From contig JAITGE010000040.1 of the NCBI GenBank assembly GCA_031280825.1, positions 56,623 to 120,622 on the forward strand: a DNA stretch of 64,000 nucleotides, given 5' to 3'. This stretch comes from Oscillospiraceae bacterium. Lineage in GTDB: Bacteria > Bacillota > Clostridia > Oscillospirales > Acutalibacteraceae. Shown here one piece after another: positions 17,301 through 29,702 of this stretch. Numbering within the stretch: the stretch's first letter is position 1; each line of letters opens with the position of its first letter. The notes beneath the pieces are model-generated. The model searched no databases and was not told the origin of the DNA. It worked only from the letters and a program-made list of their open reading frames with translations. Made by a program: the position numbers and the translations under genes.

Positions 17301-18698
17301 GTGTTGATGCAAGAGCTTCGCCGCCTTGCGCATAAAGCAGATGAGAAGCCATGGCTTCGCCGTGCGCTGTTTTGGGGCGTGCTTGCCGCCGGAGCGGGGC
17401 TGTTCTTTTTGTTTGCCCTGCAAAGCCGCATGATCTATGATGATTATGCTTACGCGAGTCTTTTTGGCGGACGGTCTTTTTTGGATTACCTTGCGTTCCA
17501 CTACACGAACATGAACGGACGCATCGTGAGCAATGGCATCTTTGTACTTTTTTATGATTTGCCGCCCGCCGGGTTTGCCGCCGTGCAAGCCGCCGGGTAC
17601 GCTGCGCTTATCCTGTTGCTTTACCGTATTGGCGGGCATACCTTTCGCAAACTGAACACGCTGTGGCTGCTGGCGCTGCAGCTGCTGATCTGGTTTTTCG
17701 CCCCGGCATTCGGCGAAATTTTCATTTGGAAATGCGCGTCTTTGGTGTATCTCTTTGGTTCCCTTCTGGCGCTGGCGGCATTGCTGCCGTTTTTTACGTA
17801 TTTGGAAAGGAAAAGCAGATTGTCAAGGGGCGCAGACGCTGCCAAGGCTATTGGTGTTGGAATTTTATGCATCCTCGGCGGCTGGAGCTGGGAGGGTGCG
17901 GGTACGTTGCTGGTCGCAGCACTTGCGCTCTTCCTTTTGCGGCGGCGGTGGCTTCAAAAGCAAAAATGCCCACTTTGGATGTGGACAGGCTTTGCCGGAT
18001 CCATGCTCGGCTTCGCCGCCTTGATGCTTTCCCCCGCGCAATGGAAGCGTATTGCGGGTGCGCAAACAGGACTGGCAAGCAACGGGGCTGTGCACGGGCT
18101 TATGCGTTCGGCGTTCGGCGTTGCAATCCACTGCCTGGAGCATTTAACGCCGTTGCTGGTTGTGTTTTGCTTGGCGCTGGCGGCGGGGCTTGTTGTTCAG
18201 AAAAAGAAAGCTGATCTGAACAAAATGCAAAACAGCGTGATTTTTCTTTTTGCGGCGGCGGCGAGTCTGGTCATCTTGATTCCAACGGGCAGCGGCTGGG
18301 GCAGAGCCTTTGCCGCCGGTTTTTTCGGGCTGCTTTTGGCAGTGGGCGCCGCGCTGCCACGCTTGCCACAGCGGGGCGCGTTGCGGCTGCGGGCTTTACT
18401 GGTTGCGGCTCTTGCTTTCCCAACAATGCTTTTCGCGTGGCAATATTATTCCGAGCTGCGCGCCGCACAGGATACCGCAGCGGCGTTTGATGCGCGAGAA
18501 GCGATGATTCTGCAAGCCAAAGCCGCAGGCGAAGCAAGCGTTTATGTTTTGCCCATCGCGCAACAAACGGGAACGCACAATGTGTTTGGCGCGGACGGGG
18601 ATATATCGCCCGATACACCGCCGGAGCACTGGATGCATCGCTGGCTGACCAATTATTACGGAATTGAGGTGTTCGCCGCCGCCGAAGCGGAAGCCTGA
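17301..18698 (+). CDS. Polytopic membrane protein (DUF6056-like)
   Basis: About 465 residues with roughly ten hydrophobic segments. After the first segment comes MIYDDYAYASLF and then HYTNMNGRIVSNG, a D-D-Y ... N-G-R pattern like the DUF6056 family and reminiscent of membrane glycosyltransferases, where acidic residues sit in the first outer loop. Its start may be GTG 17301, TTG 17304 or ATG 17307; GTG is nearest to the AAGGGGGGG site. It ends a plus-strand block of envelope genes, so a role in wall glycan decoration is plausible but inferred from neighbours. Confidence 0.65.
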   Translation: MLMQELRRLAHKADEKPWLRRALFWGVLAAGAGLFFLFALQSRMIYDDYAYASLFGGRSFLDYLAFHYTNMNGRIVSNGIFVLFYDLPPAGFAAVQAAGYAALILLLYRIGGHTFRKLNTLWLLALQLLIWFFAPAFGEIFIWKCASLVYLFGSLLALAALLPFFTYLERKSRLSRGADAAKAIGVGILCILGGWSWEGAGTLLVAALALFLLRRRWLQKQKCPLWMWTGFAGSMLGFAALMLSPAQWKRIAGAQTGLASNGAVHGLMRSAFGVAIHCLEHLTPLLVVFCLALAAGLVVQKKKADLNKMQNSVIFLFAAAASLVILIPTGSGWGRAFAAGFFGLLLAVGAALPRLPQRGALRLRALLVAALAFPTMLFAWQYYSELRAAQDTAAAFDAREAMILQAKAAGEASVYVLPIAQQTGTHNVFGADGDISPDTPPEHWMHRWLTNYYGIEVFAAAEAEA

Positions 18699-18713
18699 CC
18701 CCCCGCAGCTCTG

Positions 18714-19949
18714 TTAACCGTATATAAACGCTTCCAGCAGCGCTCGGTTCTCGTCCAAATCCAGTTCGAGAGCGGCGCTGCCTTTTTTTGTTGCTTCCTT
18801 ATACGTCCCCTTGGCGGGGATGCTGTGCTGCTCTGTGCCGTAGCCCAGCCAGCCCGTCGCGCCCAGCAGGAGTGCCGTGAGCGCGGATGGACGCATGTCG
18901 GTTTCCAGCGCGGGCAGAATCAGTTCCGGCAGCTTGAGCAGCGTGCTGGGCGGTGTTTTTTTCAGCTTTGCGGTCAGCGCCTCCAAGACCTTGCGCTGCC
19001 GCGCCGTGCGATGAAAGTCGCTGTCCAGCTTGCGGATGCGGCAATAAATCAGCGCCAGCTCGCCGTCCAGGAGCACGGTTCCCTTTTCTTCTGTTTGCGC
19101 GCGGAAGGCTTCGCGCCCCAGCGCCTTGCCCGCCTTCGTTGTTTTAACTATAAAATCGGCTTCGACGTCTGCGACGGCGACTTCCACGCCGCCCAGCGCG
19201 TCAATCACAGCCTTGAAGCCTGCAAAATCAATCTTGATATAATGATCAATCGCCACGCCAAAATTTTGCTCCAGCGTGGCGCAAAGCCCTTCCGCGCCAT
19301 CCCACGCAAAGGCGGAGTTGAGCTTTGCCTCGCCCCCGGAAGCCATTTGCACCCAGCTGTCGCGTAAAAATGATGTGAGCTTCAGCGCCTTGCCGTCCCG
19401 GTCGATGCTCAGCAGCAGCATGGAATCCGAACGCGCAACGCCGCCCTCGTCTTTATCCACTCCAATCAGCAGCAGGTTCGTAACCCGCGCGCTGTGCAAA
19501 AGCGCGGAACGGCTTGGGCGCATTGCCGCGCCGGCTTCGTTGGGCGCCGCGGTCTGCACCTTGCTTGCTTGGTTGTAGACGAATCCCACGCCGCTTGCGC
19601 CTAACAAAGCGCCCAACAACAGCAACAGGATGAAAAACGTCCGCAGAGGGTGTTTTTTCCTTGCGCGCACGCTCCGCAGCGGCGCGACCGCGCTCTTTTG
19701 CGGCTGCGCATGGAAGCTCTCCGACGCGGCGGGCTTGCGCGGTACATAGCGCTGCGCGTCGCCCGGCTTGGGTGCAAGGTTTTCCAGCTCTATCAGGTCA
19801 AGCGATGTGTCAATATCCATGCCGGGCATGTTTGGCTCGCGCTGTCCGCGCTTCGTGCCGCGCTCCGCTTCCGCGATATGTCGGCGGATCATGCGCATCA
19901 GTTCGGTGTCGGGGTCGTTCTGCGGTATGGCGTCTTTTTCGTTTGGCAT
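18714..19949 (-). CDS. LytR-CpsA-Psr (LCP) family cell wall glycopolymer transferase
   Basis: 411 residues. It has a long charged cytoplasmic N-terminus (residues 1-98), one membrane helix (about 99-125, HPLRTFFILLLLLGALLGAS), then the extracellular LCP domain. LCP hallmarks are NLLLIGVDKDEG, ARSDSMLLLSID, LTSFLRDSWV with the conserved Arg, and ALIYCRIRKLDSDFHRTARQR. LCP enzymes transfer undecaprenyl-linked glycopolymers to peptidoglycan. The stop of uxaC supplies part of its AAGGA ribosome site, so the two are probably co-transcribed. It converges on the membrane protein ending at 18698. Confidence 0.92.
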   Translation of the reverse strand: MPNEKDAIPQNDPDTELMRMIRRHIAEAERGTKRGQREPNMPGMDIDTSLDLIELENLAPKPGDAQRYVPRKPAASESFHAQPQKSAVAPLRSVRARKKHPLRTFFILLLLLGALLGASGVGFVYNQASKVQTAAPNEAGAAMRPSRSALLHSARVTNLLLIGVDKDEGGVARSDSMLLLSIDRDGKALKLTSFLRDSWVQMASGGEAKLNSAFAWDGAEGLCATLEQNFGVAIDHYIKIDFAGFKAVIDALGGVEVAVADVEADFIVKTTKAGKALGREAFRAQTEEKGTVLLDGELALIYCRIRKLDSDFHRTARQRKVLEALTAKLKKTPPSTLLKLPELILPALETDMRPSALTALLLGATGWLGYGTEQHSIPAKGTYKEATKKGSAALELDLDENRALLEAFIYG

Positions 19950-19955
19950 TGCATT

Positions 19956-21368
19956 TTATCCTTCATGTTTTGTGCGCGAAAAATATGCCGCCGCGTTGCG
20001 GAAGGCAACATCCCGCGCGAGACCCTCGAGGGCTTGCGCGTCGTCGGGATATAAACCCTGCTCCACCCATTCGCCGCACAGCCCGCAGAAAATCCGGCGG
20101 AAGTATTCGTGCCGCGGATAGGAAAGGAAGGATCGCGAATCCGTGACCATGCCAACGAAGGTTCCCAGCGCACCAAGATTGCCGAGGGTGCGTAGCTGTT
20201 CGCGCATCCCGTCAATATGATCCAAAAACCACCAGGCGGGTCCGTATTGCAGCCTGCCGGGAATCCCGCCGCCCTGGAAGTTGCCAAGCATAGTGCCCAG
20301 CACATAACCGTCCTTGGGGTTGAGGTTGAACAGGATCGTTTTTGGCAACGCGCCGCGTGCGTCCAGCGCGTCTAAAAGGCGGCTGAGCGCTTGCGCGACG
20401 GGCGCGTCGTCCATGGAATCATAGCCCGCGTCCGCGCCGATGCTTTGAAACGCGCGGGTGTTGTTGTTGCGCATGGGTCCGATGTGTAGCTCCATTGCCC
20501 AACCGTGCGCGGCGTAGCGCTCACCCAAAAAGAGCAGCAGCGCCGTTTGATATTGCTCCGCTTGCAGGGGTGTGAGTGCTTCGTCCGCCAAGCGCGCGGC
20601 AAAAATGCGCTCAAGCGTGTCCACGTCCGCCGGGGCAAACGGCGGCTTGGCAAAGCCGTGGTCGCTTGCCACGCAGCCAAGCGCGGCGAAGACCTCCATG
20701 CGCTCTGAAAGCGCTGCCCGCAACGCCGCAAAGCTGCCAATCGCGGCGCCACAGCGTGCCTCCAGGCTTTTGAGCCATGGCAGGAAGCCCGGCTGCTCAA
20801 TCGCCAGCGCGCGATCCGGGCGAAAGGCGGGCAAAACGCGAAAACCCAAGGCTTCCTTGGCGAGCGCGGCGTGGTATTCCAAGGAATCCGCCGGGTCGTC
20901 CGTCGTGCAAAGCGCGGCGACGTTGGAGCGGCGAATCAGCTCCCGGGGCGTAAAGCCGCCACCGGCAATTTGCTTGTTGCAGACGGAAAAAATCCGCGCC
21001 GCGCTGCCCGCGTTCAACGGCTCTTCAACGCCAAAAAAGCGGCGCAGCTCCAGCCCCGCCCAATGCAGCAGCGGGTTGCCGATCAGCTTGGGCTGGCAGC
21101 CCGCCCAAGCGGCGAATTTTTCATCGCCGCGCGCGTCACCCGTCACAAGGCGCTCTGCGCAACCGCAGCCGCGCATGGCGCGCCACTTATAATGATCGCC
21201 GCTCAGCCACAGCTGCGTGATATCGCGCGGCGTTTCGTTTTCAAAGATTTCCTTTGGCGAAAGATGGCAGTGCCAATCGAAAATCGGCTCTGCCGCCGCC
21301 GCGGCAAACATCTGCCGCGCAGCCGCGGTGGTGAGCAAAAAAGCATCGTGCAAATAGGGCAGCGGCAT
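19956..21368 (-). CDS. uxaC: Glucuronate isomerase
   Basis: 470-residue UxaC, which converts D-glucuronate to D-fructuronate (and galacturonate to tagaturonate), the entry step of hexuronate catabolism. The metal-binding start PIFDWHCHLSPKEI, the internal NLNPKDGYVLGTMLGNFQ and the C-terminal GMVTDSRSFLSYPRHEYFRR are diagnostic. The start at 21368 is inferred from the family N-terminus (LPYLHDAFLL). No other hexuronate genes (uxuA, uxuB, kdgK) are near; it sits between a membrane protein and an LCP gene. Confidence 0.96.
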   Translation of the reverse strand: MPLPYLHDAFLLTTAAARQMFAAAAAEPIFDWHCHLSPKEIFENETPRDITQLWLSGDHYKWRAMRGCGCAERLVTGDARGDEKFAAWAGCQPKLIGNPLLHWAGLELRRFFGVEEPLNAGSAARIFSVCNKQIAGGGFTPRELIRRSNVAALCTTDDPADSLEYHAALAKEALGFRVLPAFRPDRALAIEQPGFLPWLKSLEARCGAAIGSFAALRAALSERMEVFAALGCVASDHGFAKPPFAPADVDTLERIFAARLADEALTPLQAEQYQTALLLFLGERYAAHGWAMELHIGPMRNNNTRAFQSIGADAGYDSMDDAPVAQALSRLLDALDARGALPKTILFNLNPKDGYVLGTMLGNFQGGGIPGRLQYGPAWWFLDHIDGMREQLRTLGNLGALGTFVGMVTDSRSFLSYPRHEYFRRIFCGLCGEWVEQGLYPDDAQALEGLARDVAFRNAAAYFSRTKHEG

Positions 21369-21396
21369 AGGGCGCCTCCGCGTTAACAAATGTATT

Positions 21397-21870
21397 TTAC
21401 GGGCAAAGAAACACTGAGCGAGCGCCAAAAATAAGAACCAGCAATAACAGAAACACCGTGACGGACAAATAGATTGTTTTCATGGGGCGGCTTGCTCGCT
21501 TCCGCGCCTTTTTATCCTTCGTATTATCTGCGCTTGACGGCTCTCCGCGTTCCCAAAGCAAGGAACGAATCATAAAGAACATGAACGCCACCAATTGGAA
21601 CGCGCCGAGCAAAACAAGAGCGATGGTCGCGGTTATGTAATCGTTGGAAACCGCTTTCGAGCCATTTGCGAGCGGTTCAACCAAGCGCCCGACCAAATCC
21701 GCAAGGAATTGGATGGGCAGCAAAACGATCACTAAAATAGCCGCAAAAATGGACATAATAGCGATAAGCGAGCTGTAAATTTGATCCTTTTGCCTGCTTG
21801 TTTGTTCTTTAACCTCGTTTTCGACTTGTTCTTTAACCTCGGCTGTGACTCTTTCAGGAATTCCATCCAC
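21397..21870 (-). CDS. Two-to-three-segment membrane protein with N-terminal coiled coil; possible toxin partner, perhaps truncated
   Basis: 157 residues from GTG 21870. The N-terminus is charged and helical (VKEQVENEVKEQTSRQKDQ), followed by hydrophobic segments at residues about 35-60, 80-105 and 131-153. The layout, coiled coil and then a SLIAIMSIFAAILVIV-type membrane segment, resembles proteins often found beside Panacea (DUF4065) antitoxins. Upstream of the GTG the same frame is open to an in-frame TGA, and coding-like sequence (IDAGALGRIASTTEYNN) lies beyond it, so the gene may have lost its original N-terminus. It is 28 bp from uxaC. Confidence 0.55.
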   Translation of the reverse strand: MDGIPERVTAEVKEQVENEVKEQTSRQKDQIYSSLIAIMSIFAAILVIVLLPIQFLADLVGRLVEPLANGSKAVSNDYITATIALVLLGAFQLVAFMFFMIRSLLWERGEPSSADNTKDKKARKRASRPMKTIYLSVTVFLLLLVLIFGARSVFLCP

Positions 21871-22004
21871 AGTCGTAGCGCAGGAACTTGTCCTGTCTCA
21901 AATATTGAATCGCTTTTTTTGGTATTCCTTTAGATTGTTATATTCCGTTGTCGAAGCAATTCGCCCTAGTGCGCCCGCGTCGATAAAAAATCACCCCTCT
22001 CCGG

Positions 22005-22508
22005 TCACGCTGCCTGCGTCGTACCGTGCTCGTCTGAAAACAATGACGCAATACCGATCAATCCCATCTGCTTTTTATAGCAGGAAAGCAGTGCTTCGTT
22101 TGTCATTTCACGATCTGCAGTGCTTCTCGCCGTTTGCCAAGCCTCGCCTCTGTGGATGATTTCGGAAAGCGCACGCGTGCTCAAATTTTTGCCAAGATCG
22201 CAGGCGCGTTCAATCGCCCTTGCTGTGGTACTACCTTCTTCAACCGCGCTAAGACCCTTGAGCGGCACGGTGATTTTGTTTGCGCGGTATATCGGCTCAT
22301 ATGCGCCAACCAACGTCGGGAACGACGCGCCGTTGTCACGCGCTTCCATCTTCCCCAAAAAAGGCGTATCATTGCCTCGCAGCAGTTCCTCCAGGCGCGC
22401 AAAGAAAAGCAGCTTCATTACGCGCTGCAGGTCTGGCGTTACATATTCTTTTTTGCTTGAATACTTTACGCAATATTCGGCGGCATCCATGCTTGTGTGT
22501 TGCAGCAT
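22005..22508 (-). CDS. Panacea/DUF4065-like antitoxin-type protein
   Basis: 167 residues; the ATG at 22508 follows AGAGGATTGCCT. Residues about 6-60 (MDAAEYCVKYSSKK, VTPDLQRVMKLLFFARLEELL, TPFLGKMEARDNGASFPTLV) match the Panacea/DUF4065 outline: an N-terminal helix, an LQ(K)LLYFA-like helix and an EA-x-x-x-G-P-like turn. In this family such proteins neutralise diverse toxins. The gene lies upstream of a membrane protein on the same strand and has a strong promoter of its own. The match is by eye and the C-terminal half is not recognised. Confidence 0.6.
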   Translation of the reverse strand: MLQHTSMDAAEYCVKYSSKKEYVTPDLQRVMKLLFFARLEELLRGNDTPFLGKMEARDNGASFPTLVGAYEPIYRANKITVPLKGLSAVEEGSTTARAIERACDLGKNLSTRALSEIIHRGEAWQTARSTADREMTNEALLSCYKKQMGLIGIASLFSDEHGTTQAA

Positions 22509-22557
22509 AGGCAATCCTCTTTCTAAAGGCTTCCCGCTGGCGGACAAGCCAAGACTT

Positions 22558-22596
22558 AGTATAACCGTTTACGCCAGTTTTGTCAAGCTGTTTACG
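22558..22596 (-). promoter_or_regulatory. Promoter with repeated GTTTACG boxes upstream of the Panacea-like gene
   Basis: On the minus strand TTGACA (22581-22586), a 17-bp spacer and TATACT (22558-22563). The plus-strand word GTTTACG occurs at 22567-22573 (inside the spacer) and at 22590-22596 (just upstream of -35), 23 bp apart in direct orientation. That placement suits a repressor operator, as expected for an autoregulated toxin-antitoxin operon. Confidence 0.7.
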
Positions 22597-22685
22597 GAAA
22601 ACTCTGTAAATCTCCGTTATAAATGCCATATAATGGAATTTTATTCGTTTGAACTGCCGGATATTCCCATTCTTATTCTATGCAA

Positions 22686-22718
22686 CCCCGTCCACACCGT
22701 TCCGTCCTGCGGACGGGG
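22686..22718 (-). terminator. GC-rich hairpin after secA
   Basis: GGACGGGG and CCCCGTCC (22686-22693 and 22711-22718) form an 8-bp stem 8 bp past the secA stop. There is no U-tract, so it may be a weak terminator or a 3' stabilising hairpin. Confidence 0.45.
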
Positions 22719-22725
22719 CTGAAAA

Positions 22726-25467
22726 TCAGCTGTTTCGAACATCCCCGTGACAGTTCTTGTATTTCTTCCCGCTGCCGCAGGGGCAGGGATCGTTGGGACC
22801 CGGCTTTTTCGCCGCGCGGATCGGTTTTTTCACTTCACTGCCGTCGCCGGCTTGGTTGGCGTTGGTTTTGGTTTCCCGCGCGAGCTGCCGACGCTCCGTT
22901 TCCTGCTGGCTGCGCACGCGCAGGGTGAGCATCGTTTTAATGGTTTCCTCACGGATATTGTTCGTCATTTCGTCGAACATATCGTAGCTTTCCATCCGGT
23001 AGGCGACCACCGGATCCTGCTGCGCGTAGGCGCGAAGACCGATGCCGCGCTTCAGCTCCTCCATGGCATCAATGTGTTCCATCCAGTGGGAATCTACGCT
23101 GCGCAGCAGCACCATGGATTCCAGGGAGCGCATCAGCTCCGCGCCAAGCTCTTCCTCGCGCTTGGCGTATTTTTCCGCGCCGCGCCGCAGAAGCAACTCC
23201 TTCGCGGCGATGGCTTCAAATTCTCCGGCGGTGAAATCCTCCGGCGCGGTGAGCCAGCCCAGGTATTTTTCGCGCAGACCGCTGATGTTCCAATCCTCGC
23301 GCGGCACGCTTTGCGAGCAGTAAAAGTCCACATTCTCGCCGATGCTGTCCTCCAGCATCTTGAGAACCACGGGCTTCAGCTCCTCGCCATCCAAAACCTT
23401 ATTGCGCTGCCCATAAATCAGCTCGCGCTGGCGGTTCATTACGTCGTCATATTTCAGGACGTTTTTGCGGATCGCAAAGTTTTGCCCTTCGATTTTTTTC
23501 TGCGCGTTTTCGATGCTCGCCGTGACCATCCGCGCCTCAATCGGCATATCCTCCGGGGCGTTGAGCGTGCTCATGATGTTGCTCAGACGTTCGCCGCCGA
23601 ACAGGCGCATGAGGTCGTCCTCCATGCTCAAATAGAAGCGGCTTTCGCCGGGGTCGCCCTGCCGCCCGGCGCGCCCGCGCAGCTGGTTGTCGATCCGGCG
23701 GCTTTCGTGCCGCTCTGTGCCCAAGATGAACAGACCGCCGGCCGCGACGACTTTTTCGGCCTCCAACTTGATCTGCGCCTTGTGCTTGTCCTCAAGCGCC
23801 GCGAATTTTGCGCGGGCATCCAAAATTGCCGCGTCCTCTGTTTCGGCAAAGCCGGTGGCTTCGGCAATCAGCTCTTCGCTGAACTCCAGGCGGCGCATTT
23901 CGGATTTCGCCAGATATTCGGCGTTGCCTCCCAGCACAATATCCGTGCCGCGCCCTGCCATGTTCGTGGCGATTGTCACGGCGCCGAACGTGCCCGCCTG
24001 CGCGACGATTTCCGCTTCGCGCTCGTGATTTTTGGCGTTGAGCACATGGTGCTTTACGCCCTTGCGCTTGAGCAGCTTGCTTAAATACTCCGATTTTTCA
24101 ACCGAAACCGTGCCCACCAGCACGGGCTGCCCTTTTTCGTTGCATTGGCGGATCTGTTCAATCACGGCGTCGAATTTCGCGCCCTCGGTCTTGTATACGA
24201 CGTCGGAGTGGTCGTGGCGGACCATGGGCTTATTGGTCGGCGTTTCAACGCAATCCAGGTCATAAATTTCGCGGAACTCATCCCGCTCCGTCATGGCTGT
24301 CCCCGTCATGCCGGATAGCTTGGCGTAAAGCCGGAAGTAATTCTGGAAGGTAATGGTGGCGAGCGTTTTGGATTCGTTCTCAATCTTCACGCCTTCCTTG
24401 GCCTCAATCGCCTGGTGCAGCCCCTCGTTGTAGCGGCGACCGTACATAATGCGTCCGGTGAATTCGTCAATGATGAGCACTTCGCCGTCCTTGACCATAT
24501 AGTCGACATCCCGGCGCATCGTGCCGTGCGCGCGGATGGCCTGGTTGATGTGGTGCTGCAGCGTCAGGTTTTCGGCGTCCATCAGGTTTTCGACGCTAAA
24601 GAACCGCTGCGCCTTTTCCAAGCCATTTCTGGTGAGCGTGGCGGTGCGGGCTTTTTCATCCACCACCACGTCGTATTCGCCCGCCACATCCTCGGCGTTT
24701 TCTTTGTCGTTCAGCTCCTTCACGCGCAGAAATTGCAGGCGGAGGGCAAAATCGTTGGCGCGGGTATACAACTCCGTGGAGGCTTCGCCGCGCCCGCTGA
24801 TAATCAGCGGCGTGCGCGCTTCGTCAATAAGGATGGAGTCCACCTCGTCCACCACGGCAAAGGCATGACCGCGCTGTACCTTGTGCGCTTTGTATTGCAC
24901 CATGTTGTCGCGCAGATAATCGAAGCCCAGCTCGTTGTTCGTGCCATAGGTGATATCCGCGGCATAGGCCTCGCGGCGCTGCTCGTTTTCGAGGTCATGC
25001 ACGATCAGACCGACCTGCAGCCCCATGAAGCGGTAGACCTTGCCCATCCATTCGCTGTCGCGGCGGGCAAGGTAATCGTTGACCGTCACGATATGCACAC
25101 CGTGCCCCGCGAGGGCGTTGAGGTAAGCGGGCAGGGTCGCCACGAGGGTTTTGCCCTCGCCCGTGCGCATTTCGGCAATGCGCCCTTGGTGCAGCAGCAC
25201 CCCGCCGATGATCTGCACCGGGTAGGGCTTCATCTTCAGCACGCGCCAGGCGGCTTCGCGGCAGGCGGCGAAGGCTTCGGGCAAGAGGCTTTCGAGGGAT
25301 TCCCCTTCCTGAAAACGCTTTTGGAGCTGCGGCGTTTTTGCCTGCAGCTCGGCGTCGCTAAGCCCGCTGCAGCTTTCCTCCAGGGCAAGGGTCTTGTCCA
25401 CCAAGCCGCGAATACGCTTGATTTCCTTTTTGGAATAGTTCTTGCGGATTTTTTCAATAATGCCCAT
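22726..25467 (-). CDS. secA: Preprotein translocase ATPase SecA
   Basis: 913 residues; the motor that drives proteins through SecYEG. The ATG at 25467 encodes MGIIEKIRKNYSKKEI, the SecA start. Walker A is MRTGEGKTLVA, Walker B VDEVDSILIDEARTPLIISG, with the helicase motifs TNMAGRGTDIVLGG and LRGRAGRQGDPG. The C-terminus ends in the SEC-C zinc motif PCPCGSGKKYKNCHG. This is the housekeeping SecA1 type. A near-consensus promoter lies 68-96 bp upstream. Confidence 0.99.
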   Translation of the reverse strand: MGIIEKIRKNYSKKEIKRIRGLVDKTLALEESCSGLSDAELQAKTPQLQKRFQEGESLESLLPEAFAACREAAWRVLKMKPYPVQIIGGVLLHQGRIAEMRTGEGKTLVATLPAYLNALAGHGVHIVTVNDYLARRDSEWMGKVYRFMGLQVGLIVHDLENEQRREAYAADITYGTNNELGFDYLRDNMVQYKAHKVQRGHAFAVVDEVDSILIDEARTPLIISGRGEASTELYTRANDFALRLQFLRVKELNDKENAEDVAGEYDVVVDEKARTATLTRNGLEKAQRFFSVENLMDAENLTLQHHINQAIRAHGTMRRDVDYMVKDGEVLIIDEFTGRIMYGRRYNEGLHQAIEAKEGVKIENESKTLATITFQNYFRLYAKLSGMTGTAMTERDEFREIYDLDCVETPTNKPMVRHDHSDVVYKTEGAKFDAVIEQIRQCNEKGQPVLVGTVSVEKSEYLSKLLKRKGVKHHVLNAKNHEREAEIVAQAGTFGAVTIATNMAGRGTDIVLGGNAEYLAKSEMRRLEFSEELIAEATGFAETEDAAILDARAKFAALEDKHKAQIKLEAEKVVAAGGLFILGTERHESRRIDNQLRGRAGRQGDPGESRFYLSMEDDLMRLFGGERLSNIMSTLNAPEDMPIEARMVTASIENAQKKIEGQNFAIRKNVLKYDDVMNRQRELIYGQRNKVLDGEELKPVVLKMLEDSIGENVDFYCSQSVPREDWNISGLREKYLGWLTAPEDFTAGEFEAIAAKELLLRRGAEKYAKREEELGAELMRSLESMVLLRSVDSHWMEHIDAMEELKRGIGLRAYAQQDPVVAYRMESYDMFDEMTNNIREETIKTMLTLRVRSQQETERRQLARETKTNANQAGDGSEVKKPIRAAKKPGPNDPCPCGSGKKYKNCHGDVRNS

Positions 25468-25534
25468 AAGGGTGTTTTTCCTTTCCGTAGGGGGGAGGAT
25501 AAGGGAGCGGCTTTTGCCACATGCTTCCGCGCGC

Positions 25535-25563
25535 ATTATACCATACACTCCGCCGATTTGCAA
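25535..25563 (-). promoter_or_regulatory. secA promoter
   Basis: On the minus strand TTGCAA (25558-25563), a 17-bp spacer and TATAAT (25535-25540), upstream of the secA start at 25467. Confidence 0.75.
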
Positions 25564-25644
25564 GAAAAAGAAAATTTGTGCCGCGGCATTTTTTTGAAAG
25601 CGGCGGCGCGAAGAAAAAAACTTCCCTAAAATGTAAAATAGCTC

Positions 25645-25673
25645 TTGACAAACAGGGCGGCAAGAGCTATAAT
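25645..25673 (+). promoter_or_regulatory. rpoBC promoter
   Basis: TTGACA (25645-25650), a 17-bp spacer and TATAAT (25668-25673), consensus in both hexamers. It drives rpoB-rpoC with a leader of about 180 bases. Confidence 0.88.
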
Positions 25674-25679
25674 TGACTA

Positions 25680-25859
25680 ATCGTATTTTTTTAAAATAGC
25701 GAGGTATGCCTTAGGCTATATCGCGTGCTCGACGGGGAGAGTATAGCATAGTTCACTGAAAAATGCAAGTGTATTTTGGATTTTTGATGGATTGGACTTT
25801 TTTTGCCAATTCTCGCGCGCAAGCGCAGGGCAAACAGCACGAGGGAGGAAGGTTATTTC
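25680..25859 (+). other. rpoB mRNA leader, non-coding
   Basis: About 180 bases between the predicted transcription start and the rpoB ATG. It includes an imperfect hairpin around 25703-25728 (GCGAGGTATGCC / GGCTATATCGC). No rplJ/rplL genes or supported ORF lie here. The length leaves room for regulation of RNA polymerase synthesis, but I see no recognisable attenuator. Confidence 0.45.
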
Positions 25860-29663
<3,804 letters not shown>

Positions 29664-29702
29664 GCCTTCGCTGGCGCCTAATACAAAATCGGGGGTACGG
29701 GA

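Noticed and set aside
22747..25629. Plus-strand ORFs of 400-445 codons opposite secA
   Set aside because: Antisense of secA with no signals of their own.
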